A stretch of 64,000 nt of DNA. It comes from Peptoniphilus sp. GNH. GTDB lineage: Bacteria; Bacillota; Clostridia; Tissierellales; Peptoniphilaceae. Where the stretch lies: assembly GCA_021307325.1 (NCBI GenBank), contig CP089931.1:396979-460978 (forward strand). The letters are read 5' to 3'. How positions within the stretch are numbered: the first letter of the stretch is position 1; the number at the start of each line of letters is the position of its first letter. The notes under the pieces are model-generated. The model had not been told where the DNA came from. It searched no databases and was given only the letters and a program-made list of their open reading frames with translations. Shown one piece after another: positions 50,301 through 56,854 of the stretch. The position numbers were made by a program, and so were the translations under genes.

Positions 50301-50562
50301 GAGTCATTGGTTGAAAATAATTCGAAATAATCTCCCCAGACTCCTTATTGAACCCTTGTCTATGTACTTCTAAAATACTGTCAGAAAATAAATCTCTACC
50401 AATTGGTGCTGAATTTTCAAGCCCTTGTTCGTTCATTCTTATTTCTTCTTGGCTTTTTAGTTTTTCTTGTGTTTTTATGTCAGATCCAAGGGCATAGGCC
50501 GCATCCCCAAAGCTAAGCAAAATCATAAGTATTGCTAAAAAAAATGACATTATCCTTTTCAT
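44386..50562 (-). CDS. Giant secreted adhesin with Cna-B/SpaA-type repeats, truncated before its SLH anchor
   Basis: 2058 residues from the ATG at 50562, with GAGGAGG upstream. A signal peptide ends near AYA (about residue 24). About 330-760 resembles MSCRAMM/collagen-adhesin domains (TTWAIVFNRDHKNKAVVEIED). About 1170-1650 holds repeated beta-sandwich modules with isopeptide-like patterns. About 1627-2058 has four prealbumin-like repeats (FRKVD, FKKAD, FTKYM, FRKYD, each with a Glu in a VET/VEA-type motif). It ends at an in-frame TAA right after FEVVV, so as read it has no LPXTG or SLH anchor. A host-adhesion role is inferred from the domains. Confidence 0.88.
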   Translation of the reverse strand: MKRIMSFFLAILMILLSFGDAAYALGSDIKTQEKLKSQEEIRMNEQGLENSAPIGRDLFSDSILEVHRQGFNKESGEIISNYFQPMTLTYQDRNAGETFRAWVENSSKTVMKGDVNSPNRGDTYDIVFPVMNLKTSNTKEKIYSLTIVNSDIIKTVNYTEQSPYMTKNIVDVDQGEIVGKIEVIKDNTGSIKVNYIFDKTDVVTYTTSPLNLKLETKENATAPYILLPNSPNEARINFYGFTIKGPIVSQDNKSATITIDEKEGYQKGNITLSGLPNNVTSTNDGSKYIFTLSDGETYASFNATFKNEAQTSKVPIVLDARTPQPKTYAAKMTSTFTNEADKLIATVTLKKDAQIGAPELPDKIAITSFSISRKTSGAIKGEPLELKGDDFKPDNTGSLIYKLVDGKKLNVDGKSTDDGKTKTYKLEIPVKKWMTFKNDYKSLIANWKIEYKYSNDVNQYPSGEISFGEEKISLQHKAIVAPSAATGENFLYEKVEIRPNNDNTLPDGFKIKVSKREVTFPANVASDNKFELLGPGVEKKVPWTGYNLNPDLEFTYEANNPDSSIRKIEEKGEDGQATGKFHYEIAWSTRVTKLPNNYKPYINDWARSNLGISFEYQGLPVSDHKSTGISFVQIVDKPSEKVQIAQRTEEGKRITTWAIVFNRDHKNKAVVEIEDTIKHGFLRKDSLKYYFIDPETDIRLNAQAINNLLNGRAGNSVGTDPQEAKPYYTLTKNDGENQFSVKFGDHSDILKNKIEEIISKHKKFTYENENKRKKATNIEIIKYFFPDYNYKKAPKDTKILSKGEYFKKTNQIEGKARNFPDLSIFTNEEIEHSLKFPFTTLVNPEKAENPYFTLIKAKESTKTDRGYYKTLHDNNTKTDALILTYETESETKPEVNKFKSIMLRNISDLYIYEPRKDDGDNGYPRFHLEGRTGDDEIGEETGKNEQKNLYPIYKHSYIDDDMTLIKNGVLANLKGSYCEEIEIEDRAYMNGGKLDKYTGLRLVKFPLSDFEENIKALKQKSPQKADENAVVYENRIYDDFIKKHISGDAKFQGESVPFKSSNENKIIKFKTGVTEKSYTENKEANQFVYLFTYNMDASYKFIKSGTSTIKATIVNTATVKYDKDLKVEAQSNIDKNDFLTKEDITQKGEPETSGKKTYRLSFDFTNYELKNVKEIKIKDEFMYYDDFVKIKSHELRGPLKQKISLTDPDSYKEDPTDITLTMEGKEFTIKSKTDLSGKKFTIIYNVEMDLSKIYAGSDYSLGKKIENTATAILKGKNDSSQTIEEKASAYTDVKYGEFFKKSVDKWKDGATPEEINNFKESSIRHYTLTFDLENKDFLKKSDNLIIKDTFESCHTCATYKNISLKFDGNQDALKVKKISSGNKEVVFKVTKNGINEFPDKFSLEYDVILKNGEIAGASEKEVTNKASAIFESKTASYMQTDTAKTPVKSGAMEVKIGRFTLNINKILPDIIKSKSGKTKDKDYSEISFTLSGKYKAKNKDGTETEKYYNEDNITVSSNGSLIFDGIPFNGNYTLKENVKDDSSYQALKDKIVFKVSDKGDSIIFEPACFGKGQVEVTRVNNDTSPEVKTIEEAGTSKNIVEVTEYDKWKFVVQIYIDIYNKIKPIKEHTLIFRKVDQGGNPLKGAKFTIKRENEEIANCESDKNGIVKFDKLQNGKYKVLETDFAQGRYKKKASFEIELTENMAAEYDYGDVINQKLTLHNISFKKADAVKDENGQIIPLQGAEFELMKKGSRDEFSVFKTAKSGHDGIVTFYDVPGGIYKIVETKAPIGYGLPKDTTVISDFVVEEDKDENYYNWSYKHKIIQDIPNADNQLIEQIDEKIVTNSKIKHSISFTKYMEVYNGAPKPMTGATFILKSGNDKVKISTSDENGLVKFENLDNKQYQIVEAEPKKDKINDFKEHEVNTDIIKVPDLTNSRDMAQDIKLFTAQDKLNKDKQFINYKIRKGFSFRKYDEALDENGQAKVMTDVTFKAYRKAGNDFEKDVYKCLRGNPARQDFKEAISKSDENGDVKFEGFEPGTYKIVETRVPGYENLSFEVVV

Positions 50563-50591
50563 ACTTCCTCCTCATGTTCCTGTATTTAAAA

Positions 50592-50597
50592 ATTATA
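50592..50597 (-). promoter_or_regulatory. Possible -10 element close to the surface-protein gene
   Basis: TATAAT on the minus strand at 50597-50592, 30 bases before the ATG, but with only a poor -35 (TATTTA) at 17-base spacing. A second TATAAT lies at 50724-50719, with TTCTCT 17 bases upstream, and would give a leader of about 150 bases. I cannot decide which is used. Confidence 0.35.
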
Positions 50598-50619
50598 GTT
50601 CGAAAATCTATATATAAAT

Positions 50620-50709
50620 ACCACCCTAAACCATACGTCTGTATTAAGGTGGTTTATAAGAATATTTTTTGATGGCGTCTTATTTTGAAACACCATATTA
50701 CTCGTATGG
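50620..50709 (-). other. Possible structured leader/regulatory element of the surface-protein gene
   Basis: Three complementary pairs occur in 90 bases: ACCACC (50653-50648) with GGTGGT (50625-50620); TGGTGT with ACGCCA (50695-50673, one wobble); and CCATACG (50709-50703) with CGTATGG (50637-50631). The last pairs with the loop of the first, a pseudoknot-like arrangement. The rest of the gap 50563-50895 is AT-rich and holds no credible gene. Confidence 0.35.
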
Positions 50710-50895
50710 ATACATACTATTATAAAAACACTTTAATGTAAAGAGAATATGTTGAAAAATTCACAAATTCTAGTATTTATTAAATTTTTTTCCATTTATA
50801 TAAATACATTTTAAGGTTTGACTAATAAACTTTGCAAAATAAGTTATAAAAAATAGGTATATCTTCCTCTACGACTCACTATAACCTCTTTAAAG

Positions 50896-50936
50896 AAAAA
50901 ACTCCTTGGTGAAAATTTATTTCACAAGGAGTTTTT
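50896..50936 (-). terminator. Strong, possibly bidirectional terminator after the floA operon
   Basis: Minus-strand stem ACTCCTTG-TGAAA / TTTCA-CCAAGGAGT with flanking A and T runs on both sides (AAAAACTCC and GGAGTTTTTTC), so it could work in both directions. A smaller hairpin AGGCTA/TAGCCT lies just before it at about 50943-50963. Confidence 0.9.
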
Positions 50937-50970
50937 ATATGGAGGCTATAAATATATTAGCCTTTTTAAC

Positions 50971-51390
50971 TTATACAATTTTATTTGCCTTGCAAGGGCC
51001 TAGAATTTCACTTAATACTATTACTTCTGCTAAATCAATATCTCTAGTGGACTCGATTAAATTTTTGTCTTGACAGTCCGTATTTTCTTTTTCTTCACAA
51101 ATAAGTTCTTCTTTTTTCAAGCTGACAAAATCAGAATTTTCATGAAAATCTTCTTTTTTTGAAAATTGGTCGCAATCATATAACTTCTTTGATTTATTTT
51201 TGTTATGGGACTTACCGCTAGAATTTTTAAACTTTGTCTTATCCTCATTTTCTAAAGATTCTATAAATTCCCTCAAATTGCCATTTAGTGAATTTTTCTT
51301 ATTTTTAGATGATTTTGAGTCTGTCTTTTTTACAAAGCTTTTCGCCAAGTTCCAGATTACAGCAAAAATAATTACATATGCTAGATTCAT
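50971..51390 (-). CDS. Unknown small membrane-anchored protein downstream of floA
   Basis: 139 residues, not recognised. An N-terminal hydrophobic segment ([19 protein letters not shown], about 2-20) is followed by a long charged Lys/Ser/Asn/Glu-rich linker (about 22-110). A more ordered C-terminal tail [13 protein letters not shown] follows. Proteins with a similar hydrophobic start and a short SEILG-type tail occur next to floA in other Clostridia, as far as I recall. The start overlaps the floA stop, so the product may sit in the same membrane assemblies. Confidence 0.6.
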   Translation of the reverse strand: MNLAYVIIFAVIWNLAKSFVKKTDSKSSKNKKNSLNGNLREFIESLENEDKTKFKNSSGKSHNKNKSKKLYDCDQFSKKEDFHENSDFVSLKKEELICEEKENTDCQDKNLIESTRDIDLAEVIVLSEILGPCKANKIV

Positions 51391-52370
51391 TTTTTGTCAT
51401 CCCTGCTTTTAGATATGGCCTTTCTCATATCTGTGTCAGAATTCAAATTTTGATACTTGGCATAGTCGATGACACCAAGATTTCCTTTTCTTAAAGCTTC
51501 TGCCATTGCTAATGGTACTTCTGATTCAGCTTCTACAACTTTGGCTCTCATAGCCTCTACTTCCGCTTTCATCTCTTGTTCTCTTGCTAAAGCCATGGCT
51601 CTTCTTTCTGAAGCTTTTGCTTCAGCTATTCTCTTGTCAGCTTCTGCTTGGTCTGTTTGAAGTCTTGCACCTATATTTCTTGCGACATCGACATCTGCTA
51701 TGTCTATTGAAAGTATTTCAAATGCAGTACCTGAGTCCAATCCTTTTTCCAAGACAACTTTAGAAATTGAATCTGGGTTTTCCAAAACATTTTTATAAGA
51801 ATGGGAAGATCCAACTGTTGTGACAATTCCTTCCCCTACTCTAGCGATTATAGTCTCTTCTCCAGCTCCTCCTACCAATCTATCAATATTTGCTCTTACA
51901 GTCACCTTTGCTTTTACAACAACTTCTATTCCGTCTTGAGCTACTGCTGATATATTTGGCGTTTCTATAACTTTCGGATTTACTGAAACTTGTACAGCTT
52001 CCAAGACATTTCTGCCCGCCAAATCAATAGCTGCTCCTCTTTCAAAAATAAGAGGAATATTGGCCCTTTCTGCTGCGATTAAGGCATCAACAAGTGTATT
52101 TACATTGCCCCCTGCCAAATAATGAGCTTCTAAATTTTCAATCTTTAAATCCAAACCAGCTTTAGTAGCCTTTATCATCGGATTTACTATCCTTCTAGGA
52201 CTAACTCTCCTTAGCTTCATTCCTATTAGTGTAGAAATTTTTATCTTTACTCCTGAAAAGAATGCAGTAATCCAAAGCCCTATTGGCACCATGGTAAATA
52301 ATATAATTAAAAATACAAGCACTGCAAAAACTATAATTCCACTTGTAAAATATGCAAAATAATCAAACAT
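51387..52370 (-). CDS. floA: Flotillin-like protein FloA
   Basis: 327 residues. A membrane-associated hydrophobic N-terminus (about 8-40) is followed by [21 protein letters not shown] and the SPFH-like core. An Ala/Glu-rich coiled coil follows (about 230-290, [20 protein letters not shown]). FloA organises functional membrane microdomains. It is paired with the NfeD-like gene immediately upstream, as in yqeZ-yqfA of Bacillus. Confidence 0.95.
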   Translation of the reverse strand: MFDYFAYFTSGIIVFAVLVFLIILFTMVPIGLWITAFFSGVKIKISTLIGMKLRRVSPRRIVNPMIKATKAGLDLKIENLEAHYLAGGNVNTLVDALIAAERANIPLIFERGAAIDLAGRNVLEAVQVSVNPKVIETPNISAVAQDGIEVVVKAKVTVRANIDRLVGGAGEETIIARVGEGIVTTVGSSHSYKNVLENPDSISKVVLEKGLDSGTAFEILSIDIADVDVARNIGARLQTDQAEADKRIAEAKASERRAMALAREQEMKAEVEAMRAKVVEAESEVPLAMAEALRKGNLGVIDYAKYQNLNSDTDMRKAISKSRDDKK

Positions 52371-52371
52371 T

Positions 52372-53094
52372 TTAATTTTTCACCTCGTCGACAAATATTT
52401 TATAACCCTCAATCCTACTTACTTTTACCAAAATATCCTTTTCGATAAAATTACCTTCAGAATAAACCTGTATTTTATCGTTTTTAAACCTGCAATACCC
52501 ACTCGGTTTCAATACAGTCAAAGACACTCCCTTATCCCCAACATTTACATGCCTATTTTCAACACCTACATATCCTTCTTTAGATTGTAAAGGATTATAA
52601 AGTGTAAGACTTCTAAGAAGCTTGGATTTATTGCCTCTTTTTATAAATATATAGGCAGTGCATATTGACAATGTTAAGGATAGACCCAATGATAAAATTC
52701 CTAAATATACATTAGCTGATGTAAATATTATACCAAAACAAAGACACAAGATGCCACTTATTCCAGCTATTCCAAATCCAGGTATAAGAGCTTCTAGTAT
52801 AATAAGTATTAGGCCTAAGATAAAAATAAATTGACCTTTTATGTAAAAAGGATAGTAATAAACACTTCTGGTAAAATAAAGTCCTAAAAAAATAATACTA
52901 AGCACAGCCCCAAAACCAAATCCTGGCGTGAAAATTTCGACTACAAAAAACAAGGCAGCCATACATAAAAACACAATTGGGATATACGAATTTTCTATGA
53001 TATTTTCTAAAACATTATCGCTATTTGCATATACTGATGAGATAAGTGCGAAAAATGTAAAAGTACTAATAGTTATATATTTAAATTTTTTCAT
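52372..53094 (-). CDS. NfeD-like membrane protein
   Basis: 240 residues from the ATG at 53094, which has GGAG at proper spacing; a GTG at 53100 is also in frame. There is an N-terminal signal-like helix, then four to five membrane helices with [15 protein letters not shown] and [19 protein letters not shown]-terminal soluble OB-like NfeD domain follows (about 170-240, [15 protein letters not shown]). The ClpP-like protease domain found in long NfeD proteins is absent. It works with FloA in membrane organisation. Confidence 0.88.
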   Translation of the reverse strand: MKKFKYITISTFTFFALISSVYANSDNVLENIIENSYIPIVFLCMAALFFVVEIFTPGFGFGAVLSIIFLGLYFTRSVYYYPFYIKGQFIFILGLILIILEALIPGFGIAGISGILCLCFGIIFTSANVYLGILSLGLSLTLSICTAYIFIKRGNKSKLLRSLTLYNPLQSKEGYVGVENRHVNVGDKGVSLTVLKPSGYCRFKNDKIQVYSEGNFIEKDILVKVSRIEGYKIFVDEVKN

Positions 53095-53103
53095 ATCCAC
53101 TCC

Positions 53104-53138
53104 ATATAAAAAAGCCGAAAGAATTTAATCTCTCGGCT
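53104..53138 (-). terminator. Intercistronic terminator between yqeY and nfeD
   Basis: Minus-strand stem AGCCGAGAGA/TCTTTCGGCT (10 bp with one wobble, 53138-53113), then TTTTTATATGG. The 5' arm is the last codons of yqeY, and its TAA sits in the loop. nfeD begins 10 bases past the T-tract without a visible promoter, so this may be an attenuator. Confidence 0.75.
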
Positions 53139-53580
53139 CATTAAAGTAATTCAAAGCAATTCTATTAACTTCTTTGCCATCAGCCCTGCCTTTTACAAGA
53201 GGCATAACAACCTTCATAACTTTGCCCATCTCCTTTGAAGATGCAATGTTTTCTTTTTTTATTGCATCAACAATGATTTGTCTAAGTTCGTCACTAGTAA
53301 GCTGTTTAGGCAAATATCTCAAAAGCACATCAATCTCATCATTTGTTTGCTTCACTAGATCTTCTCTACCAGCTTTTTCAAATTCTAAAATTGACGATTT
53401 TTTTTCTTTTAATTGTTTTGATATGATATCTAAAATCTGCTCTTCACTTAGTTCTATCCGCTCATCAACTTCTTTTCTCTTTATGTCAGCTCTTATCATA
53501 GTAATCGCATCTTTGAGAAGCTTGTCTTTGTTGCGCATGGCAGTTTTTAGATCTTCCATTAACTTGTCTTTTAAAAGCAT
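53125..53580 (-). CDS. GatB/YqeY-domain protein
   Basis: 151 residues: the standalone YqeY domain, with LKTAMRNKDKLLKDAITMIRADIKRKEVDER and the C-terminal KEMGKVMKVVMPLVKGRADGKEVN pattern typical of the family (residues 10-40 and 116-140). The domain is shared with the tail of GatB, but the standalone protein's role is not settled. It is often next to rpsU, as here. Confidence 0.9.
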   Translation of the reverse strand: MLLKDKLMEDLKTAMRNKDKLLKDAITMIRADIKRKEVDERIELSEEQILDIISKQLKEKKSSILEFEKAGREDLVKQTNDEIDVLLRYLPKQLTSDELRQIIVDAIKKENIASSKEMGKVMKVVMPLVKGRADGKEVNRIALNYFNEPRD

Positions 53581-53592
53581 ATAAAACCCTTC

Positions 53593-53775
53593 TTAATATC
53601 TTGAATGTTTTTTCTTGCGCGCTTCTTCTGATTTTTTCTTTCTTTTTACAGATGGTTTTTCATAATGTTCTCTTTTTCTAACTTCTTTTAGAACACCTGA
53701 ATTTGCGCATTGTCTTTTAAAACGTTTTAATGCATTGTCTAGGGATTCGTTCTCCCCTACCCTGATCTCGGACAT
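53593..53775 (-). CDS. rpsU: 30S ribosomal protein S21
   Basis: 60 residues with [20 protein letters not shown] and a basic tail (RKKKHSRY), typical of bS21. GGGGAGGG precedes the ATG. It has its own promoter and a short hairpin in the leader, and is followed by yqeY after 12 bases. Confidence 0.97.
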   Translation of the reverse strand: MSEIRVGENESLDNALKRFKRQCANSGVLKEVRKREHYEKPSVKRKKKSEEARKKKHSRY

Positions 53776-53828
53776 GAATTTCCCTCCCCTCGTGTGAAAG
53801 AGTAAGCCTTATAGGCTAATTCTTAATA

Positions 53829-53857
53829 ATTATATATTATGTTTAAGAGTATTTCAA
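53829..53857 (-). promoter_or_regulatory. Promoter of rpsU
   Basis: TTGAAA at 53857-53852, a 17-base spacer, and TATAAT at 53834-53829 on the minus strand. Its -35 lies just before the end of ireB. The leader, from about 53822, contains a small hairpin AGCCT-ATA-AGGCT (53817-53805) ahead of the ribosome site. Confidence 0.85.
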
Positions 53858-53860
53858 GCA

Positions 53861-54124
53861 TTAACGAAATCCCTTAGACAAATAGTATTTCAAAATTTCT
53901 CCGAGTAATTCATCTCTTTCGAGCTCCTGCATTTTATTTCTAGCCATCTTGTGGCTAGTTATATAAGTCGGATCTCCAGAGAGTATATATCCTATTATCT
54001 GATCAAGGGGATCATAACCCTTTTCTTCAAGGGCTTGGTAAGTTTGCTCAAGTATATTTCTTATTAATTGATGATCTATTGCAGATTTTTCAAAAACTTG
54101 AGTTTCTGTGTTTTTTCCTTCCAT
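53861..54124 (-). CDS. ireB: IreB family regulatory phosphoprotein (UPF0297)
   Basis: 87 residues, the full small domain: HQLIRNILEQTYQALEEKGY, DPLDQIIGYILSGDPTYITSH and NKMQELERDELLGEILKYY. In Enterococcus IreB is phosphorylated by the Ser/Thr kinase IreK and affects cephalosporin tolerance; the Thr-containing N-terminus (KNTETQVF) is present here. It follows alaS by 10 bases, a widely conserved pair. The usual third gene, ruvX, is missing. Confidence 0.93.
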   Translation of the reverse strand: MEGKNTETQVFEKSAIDHQLIRNILEQTYQALEEKGYDPLDQIIGYILSGDPTYITSHKMARNKMQELERDELLGEILKYYLSKGFR

Positions 54125-54134
54125 TTTGTCCTCC

Positions 54135-56768
54135 TTATTGAAAACTCTTTATAATTTTCTCAACAGACTTCAAAGCATCATCAATTTTGTTTGCATCCTT
54201 TCCGCCAGCAGTAGCCATGTCAGGTCTTCCACCTCCGCCGCCGCCAGCTATTTTTGCAACCTCTTTGATTATTTCACCGGCTTTTAAAGATTTTGAAATA
54301 AGGGGCTTGGAAAGGGCGCATAAAAAGTTTATCTTGTCCTCATTTTTAGTTGCAAATACTACAATAACCCTGTCCAACTTATTTCTAATTTCATCTGCCA
54401 TAAGCCTTAAACTGTCAAGATCAACACCGTCGAGTCTCTTTACTATGAGTTTTATATCACCTAAGTCTTCAGCTGATTTTATCAAAGTATCAACACTTGA
54501 AATCGCCTTATCTTTTTCAATGTCTTGAATTTTTTTGTTAAGCGACTTTACTTCATCAATATAATTTTCAATCTTTTGAATGTAGAAATCTTTGCCTACT
54601 TTTAGTAAGCCTAGGGCTTTTGATCTCTGTTTCAAAATATCATTCAATTCTTCGTAAACAGCAGGTCCTGTGATTGACTCAATTCTTCTCACTCCAGAAG
54701 AAATTCCTGATTCAGACAAAATTTTAAACATTGAAATTTGGGAAGTGTTTTTTACATGAGTACCTCCACAAAGCTCGATTGAATAGTCTCCCATTTTTAA
54801 AACTCTAACTTCATCTCCATACTTTTCTTCGAAAAGACCAATTGCTCCAAGTTTTTGTGCTTCTTGCAAGTCTGTTATTATAGTTTCTACTGGTAGAGAT
54901 TCAAATATTTTTTCATTTACTCTTTTTTCTATTTTTTCTAAATCATCTTTTGAAATTGCCTCAAAATGTGTGAAGTCAAATCTCATGCCCTTATCCCAAA
55001 CTTCAGAGCCTGCTTGGTTTACATGATCACCAAGGACCTCTTTTAAAGCCTTATGGAGTAGGTGAGTAACGGAGTGATTTCTTCTTATGTTATTTCTTCT
55101 TTCTACATCAATTTTTAATTCGAATTCATCTTTTACCCTCACTTCGCCTTCTTCCACTTCTACATAGTGAAGGTGAATACCAGATGAAGTTTTTTTAGTG
55201 TCTACAACTTTTAGCTTAGTGTTTTCAGATACAATCATCCCTGTATCTCCAACTTGCCCACCTGATTGACCATAAAAACAAGTCTTATCAAAGGTTAATA
55301 TACCTCTGTCTCCAGATTTTAGGCTATCTACCTTGCCTTCTGCATTTGATATTGAAGTAACCATGCCCTTGCAAGAATCTTCAGTGTATCCAGTGAAAAC
55401 ATTCGAAAGTCCTTCGTAAATTTCTTCCTTATTCTTACTAGCCCATCCTATATTTGAGTCGTTTCTTGCAGCTCTTGCCCTTTGTCTTTGAAGCTTCATA
55501 TGTTCTTCAAATCCAATTTGGTCAAGGTCTATTCCCTTTTCTTTTAATATTTCTTTTGTCAAATCAACTGGAAATCCATAAGTATCATAAAGTTTGAATG
55601 CAGACTCTCCATCAAGTGTATGTTTATTTTTAAGCTTTAATTCCTCTACATAAGAATCTAGAATACTCATGCCTTGATCTAAGGTTTCCAGAAATTTATT
55701 TTCTTCGACATTTATTACATCTTTTATAGCTTCTCTATTTTCTTTTAATTCTTTGTAATTTCCAGAAAATTCATCAATAATAACATCTGCAAGCTCCGTT
55801 AAGAAAGAACCCTTTATTCCAAGCAAGATACCGTGTCTAGCCGCTCTTCTTATAAGTCTTCTAAGAACATATCCTCTGCCTTCATTGCTCGGTCTAACCG
55901 TATCAGAAATTAAAAATGTCATAGCTCTTGCATGGTCTGTTATTACTCTTACTGAAATGTCCTTAATCTTATCTTGTCCATATTTATATTTTGAAAGTTC
56001 TTCAATCTTTGCAATTATTTTCTTTAGAGAATCTACCTCGAATATATTGTCTGTTCCTTGAAGAACTGTTGCCAATCTTTCAAGGCCCATTCCAGTATCT
56101 ATATTAGGATGGGCTAAAGGATGATAAACTCCAGCTTCATCTTTGTCAAATTGGGTGAAGACTAGATTCCAAATTTCAATAAATCTGTCGCATTCACAGC
56201 CAGGTTTACAGTTTGGATCACCACAGCCGTATTCTTCTCCTCTGTCAAAATATATCTCTGAACAAGGACCAGACGGGCCAACTTCTAATTCCCAAAAATT
56301 ATCCTCTTTGCCCATTCTGATGATACGTTCGATGGGAAGACCTATCTCTTTATTCCAGATTTTTTCAGCTTCGTCATCGTCTAAGTAAACAGTTGCCCAA
56401 AGTCTATTTGGATCCATCTCTAAGTTTTTAGTTAGAAATTCCCATGCCCATGTTATAGCTTCTCTTTTGAAATAGTCCCCAAAAGAAAAATTTCCCAACA
56501 TTTCAAAAAAAGTCGCATGTCTATCTGTTATCCCCACATTTTCAATATCCCCTGTACGTATACACTTTTGACAAGTAGATACTCTTTTTTTAGGTGGTGT
56601 CAATTCGCCTGTGAAATATTTCTTCATAGGAGCCATGCCTGCACCTATTAGTAATAAAGACTTGTCATTTTTCGGAATTAATGAAAAGCTTGGTAAAATC
56701 AAAAATCCTTTTGATTCAAAAAAGTTTAAAAATTCCCTACGGATTTCTTGCAATCCTAAATTTTTCAT
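54135..56768 (-). CDS. alaS: Alanyl-tRNA synthetase
   Basis: 877 residues from the ATG at 56768, four codons inside the longest frame and correctly placed after GAGG. The order is the class II catalytic domain (about 1-450), the editing domain with RNHSVTHLLHKAL and CGGTHVKNT (zinc ligands), and the C-Ala domain with a glycine-rich AGGGGGGRPDMATAGG near the end. It is expressed from a near-perfect promoter. Its leader carries a UUCG hairpin but no T-box. Confidence 0.98.
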   Translation of the reverse strand: MKNLGLQEIRREFLNFFESKGFLILPSFSLIPKNDKSLLLIGAGMAPMKKYFTGELTPPKKRVSTCQKCIRTGDIENVGITDRHATFFEMLGNFSFGDYFKREAITWAWEFLTKNLEMDPNRLWATVYLDDDEAEKIWNKEIGLPIERIIRMGKEDNFWELEVGPSGPCSEIYFDRGEEYGCGDPNCKPGCECDRFIEIWNLVFTQFDKDEAGVYHPLAHPNIDTGMGLERLATVLQGTDNIFEVDSLKKIIAKIEELSKYKYGQDKIKDISVRVITDHARAMTFLISDTVRPSNEGRGYVLRRLIRRAARHGILLGIKGSFLTELADVIIDEFSGNYKELKENREAIKDVINVEENKFLETLDQGMSILDSYVEELKLKNKHTLDGESAFKLYDTYGFPVDLTKEILKEKGIDLDQIGFEEHMKLQRQRARAARNDSNIGWASKNKEEIYEGLSNVFTGYTEDSCKGMVTSISNAEGKVDSLKSGDRGILTFDKTCFYGQSGGQVGDTGMIVSENTKLKVVDTKKTSSGIHLHYVEVEEGEVRVKDEFELKIDVERRNNIRRNHSVTHLLHKALKEVLGDHVNQAGSEVWDKGMRFDFTHFEAISKDDLEKIEKRVNEKIFESLPVETIITDLQEAQKLGAIGLFEEKYGDEVRVLKMGDYSIELCGGTHVKNTSQISMFKILSESGISSGVRRIESITGPAVYEELNDILKQRSKALGLLKVGKDFYIQKIENYIDEVKSLNKKIQDIEKDKAISSVDTLIKSAEDLGDIKLIVKRLDGVDLDSLRLMADEIRNKLDRVIVVFATKNEDKINFLCALSKPLISKSLKAGEIIKEVAKIAGGGGGGRPDMATAGGKDANKIDDALKSVEKIIKSFQ

Positions 56769-56791
56769 CCTACACCTCATTTAAAAATTAA

Positions 56792-56809
56792 GACCTCCCG
56801 AAGGAGGCC
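56792..56809 (-). promoter_or_regulatory. UUCG-capped hairpin in the alaS leader
   Basis: Minus-strand stem GGCCTCC-TTCG-GGAGGTC (7 bp with one G-T), between the promoter and the gene. It is followed by TTAATTTTTAA, too interrupted for a confident terminator. Its CCTCC could also pair with the GAGG of either ATGAGGTG copy, one of which is the alaS ribosome site. Confidence 0.5.
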
Positions 56810-56825
56810 ACCTCATCTATAAAAA

Positions 56826-56854
56826 ATTATAGTTTATCAATATAAGCTTGTCAA
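56826..56854 (-). promoter_or_regulatory. Consensus promoter of alaS
   Basis: TTGACA at 56854-56849, a 17-base spacer, and TATAAT at 56831-56826 on the minus strand: a perfect sigma-A consensus. The TGA inside TTGACA is the stop codon of the AI-2E-type gene. Confidence 0.92.

Noticed and set aside
50631-50709. Invertible promoter for phase variation of the adhesin
   Set aside because: The inverted repeats CCATACG/CGTATGG are only 7 bases long, far shorter than typical inversion sites, and an RNA pairing explains them equally well.
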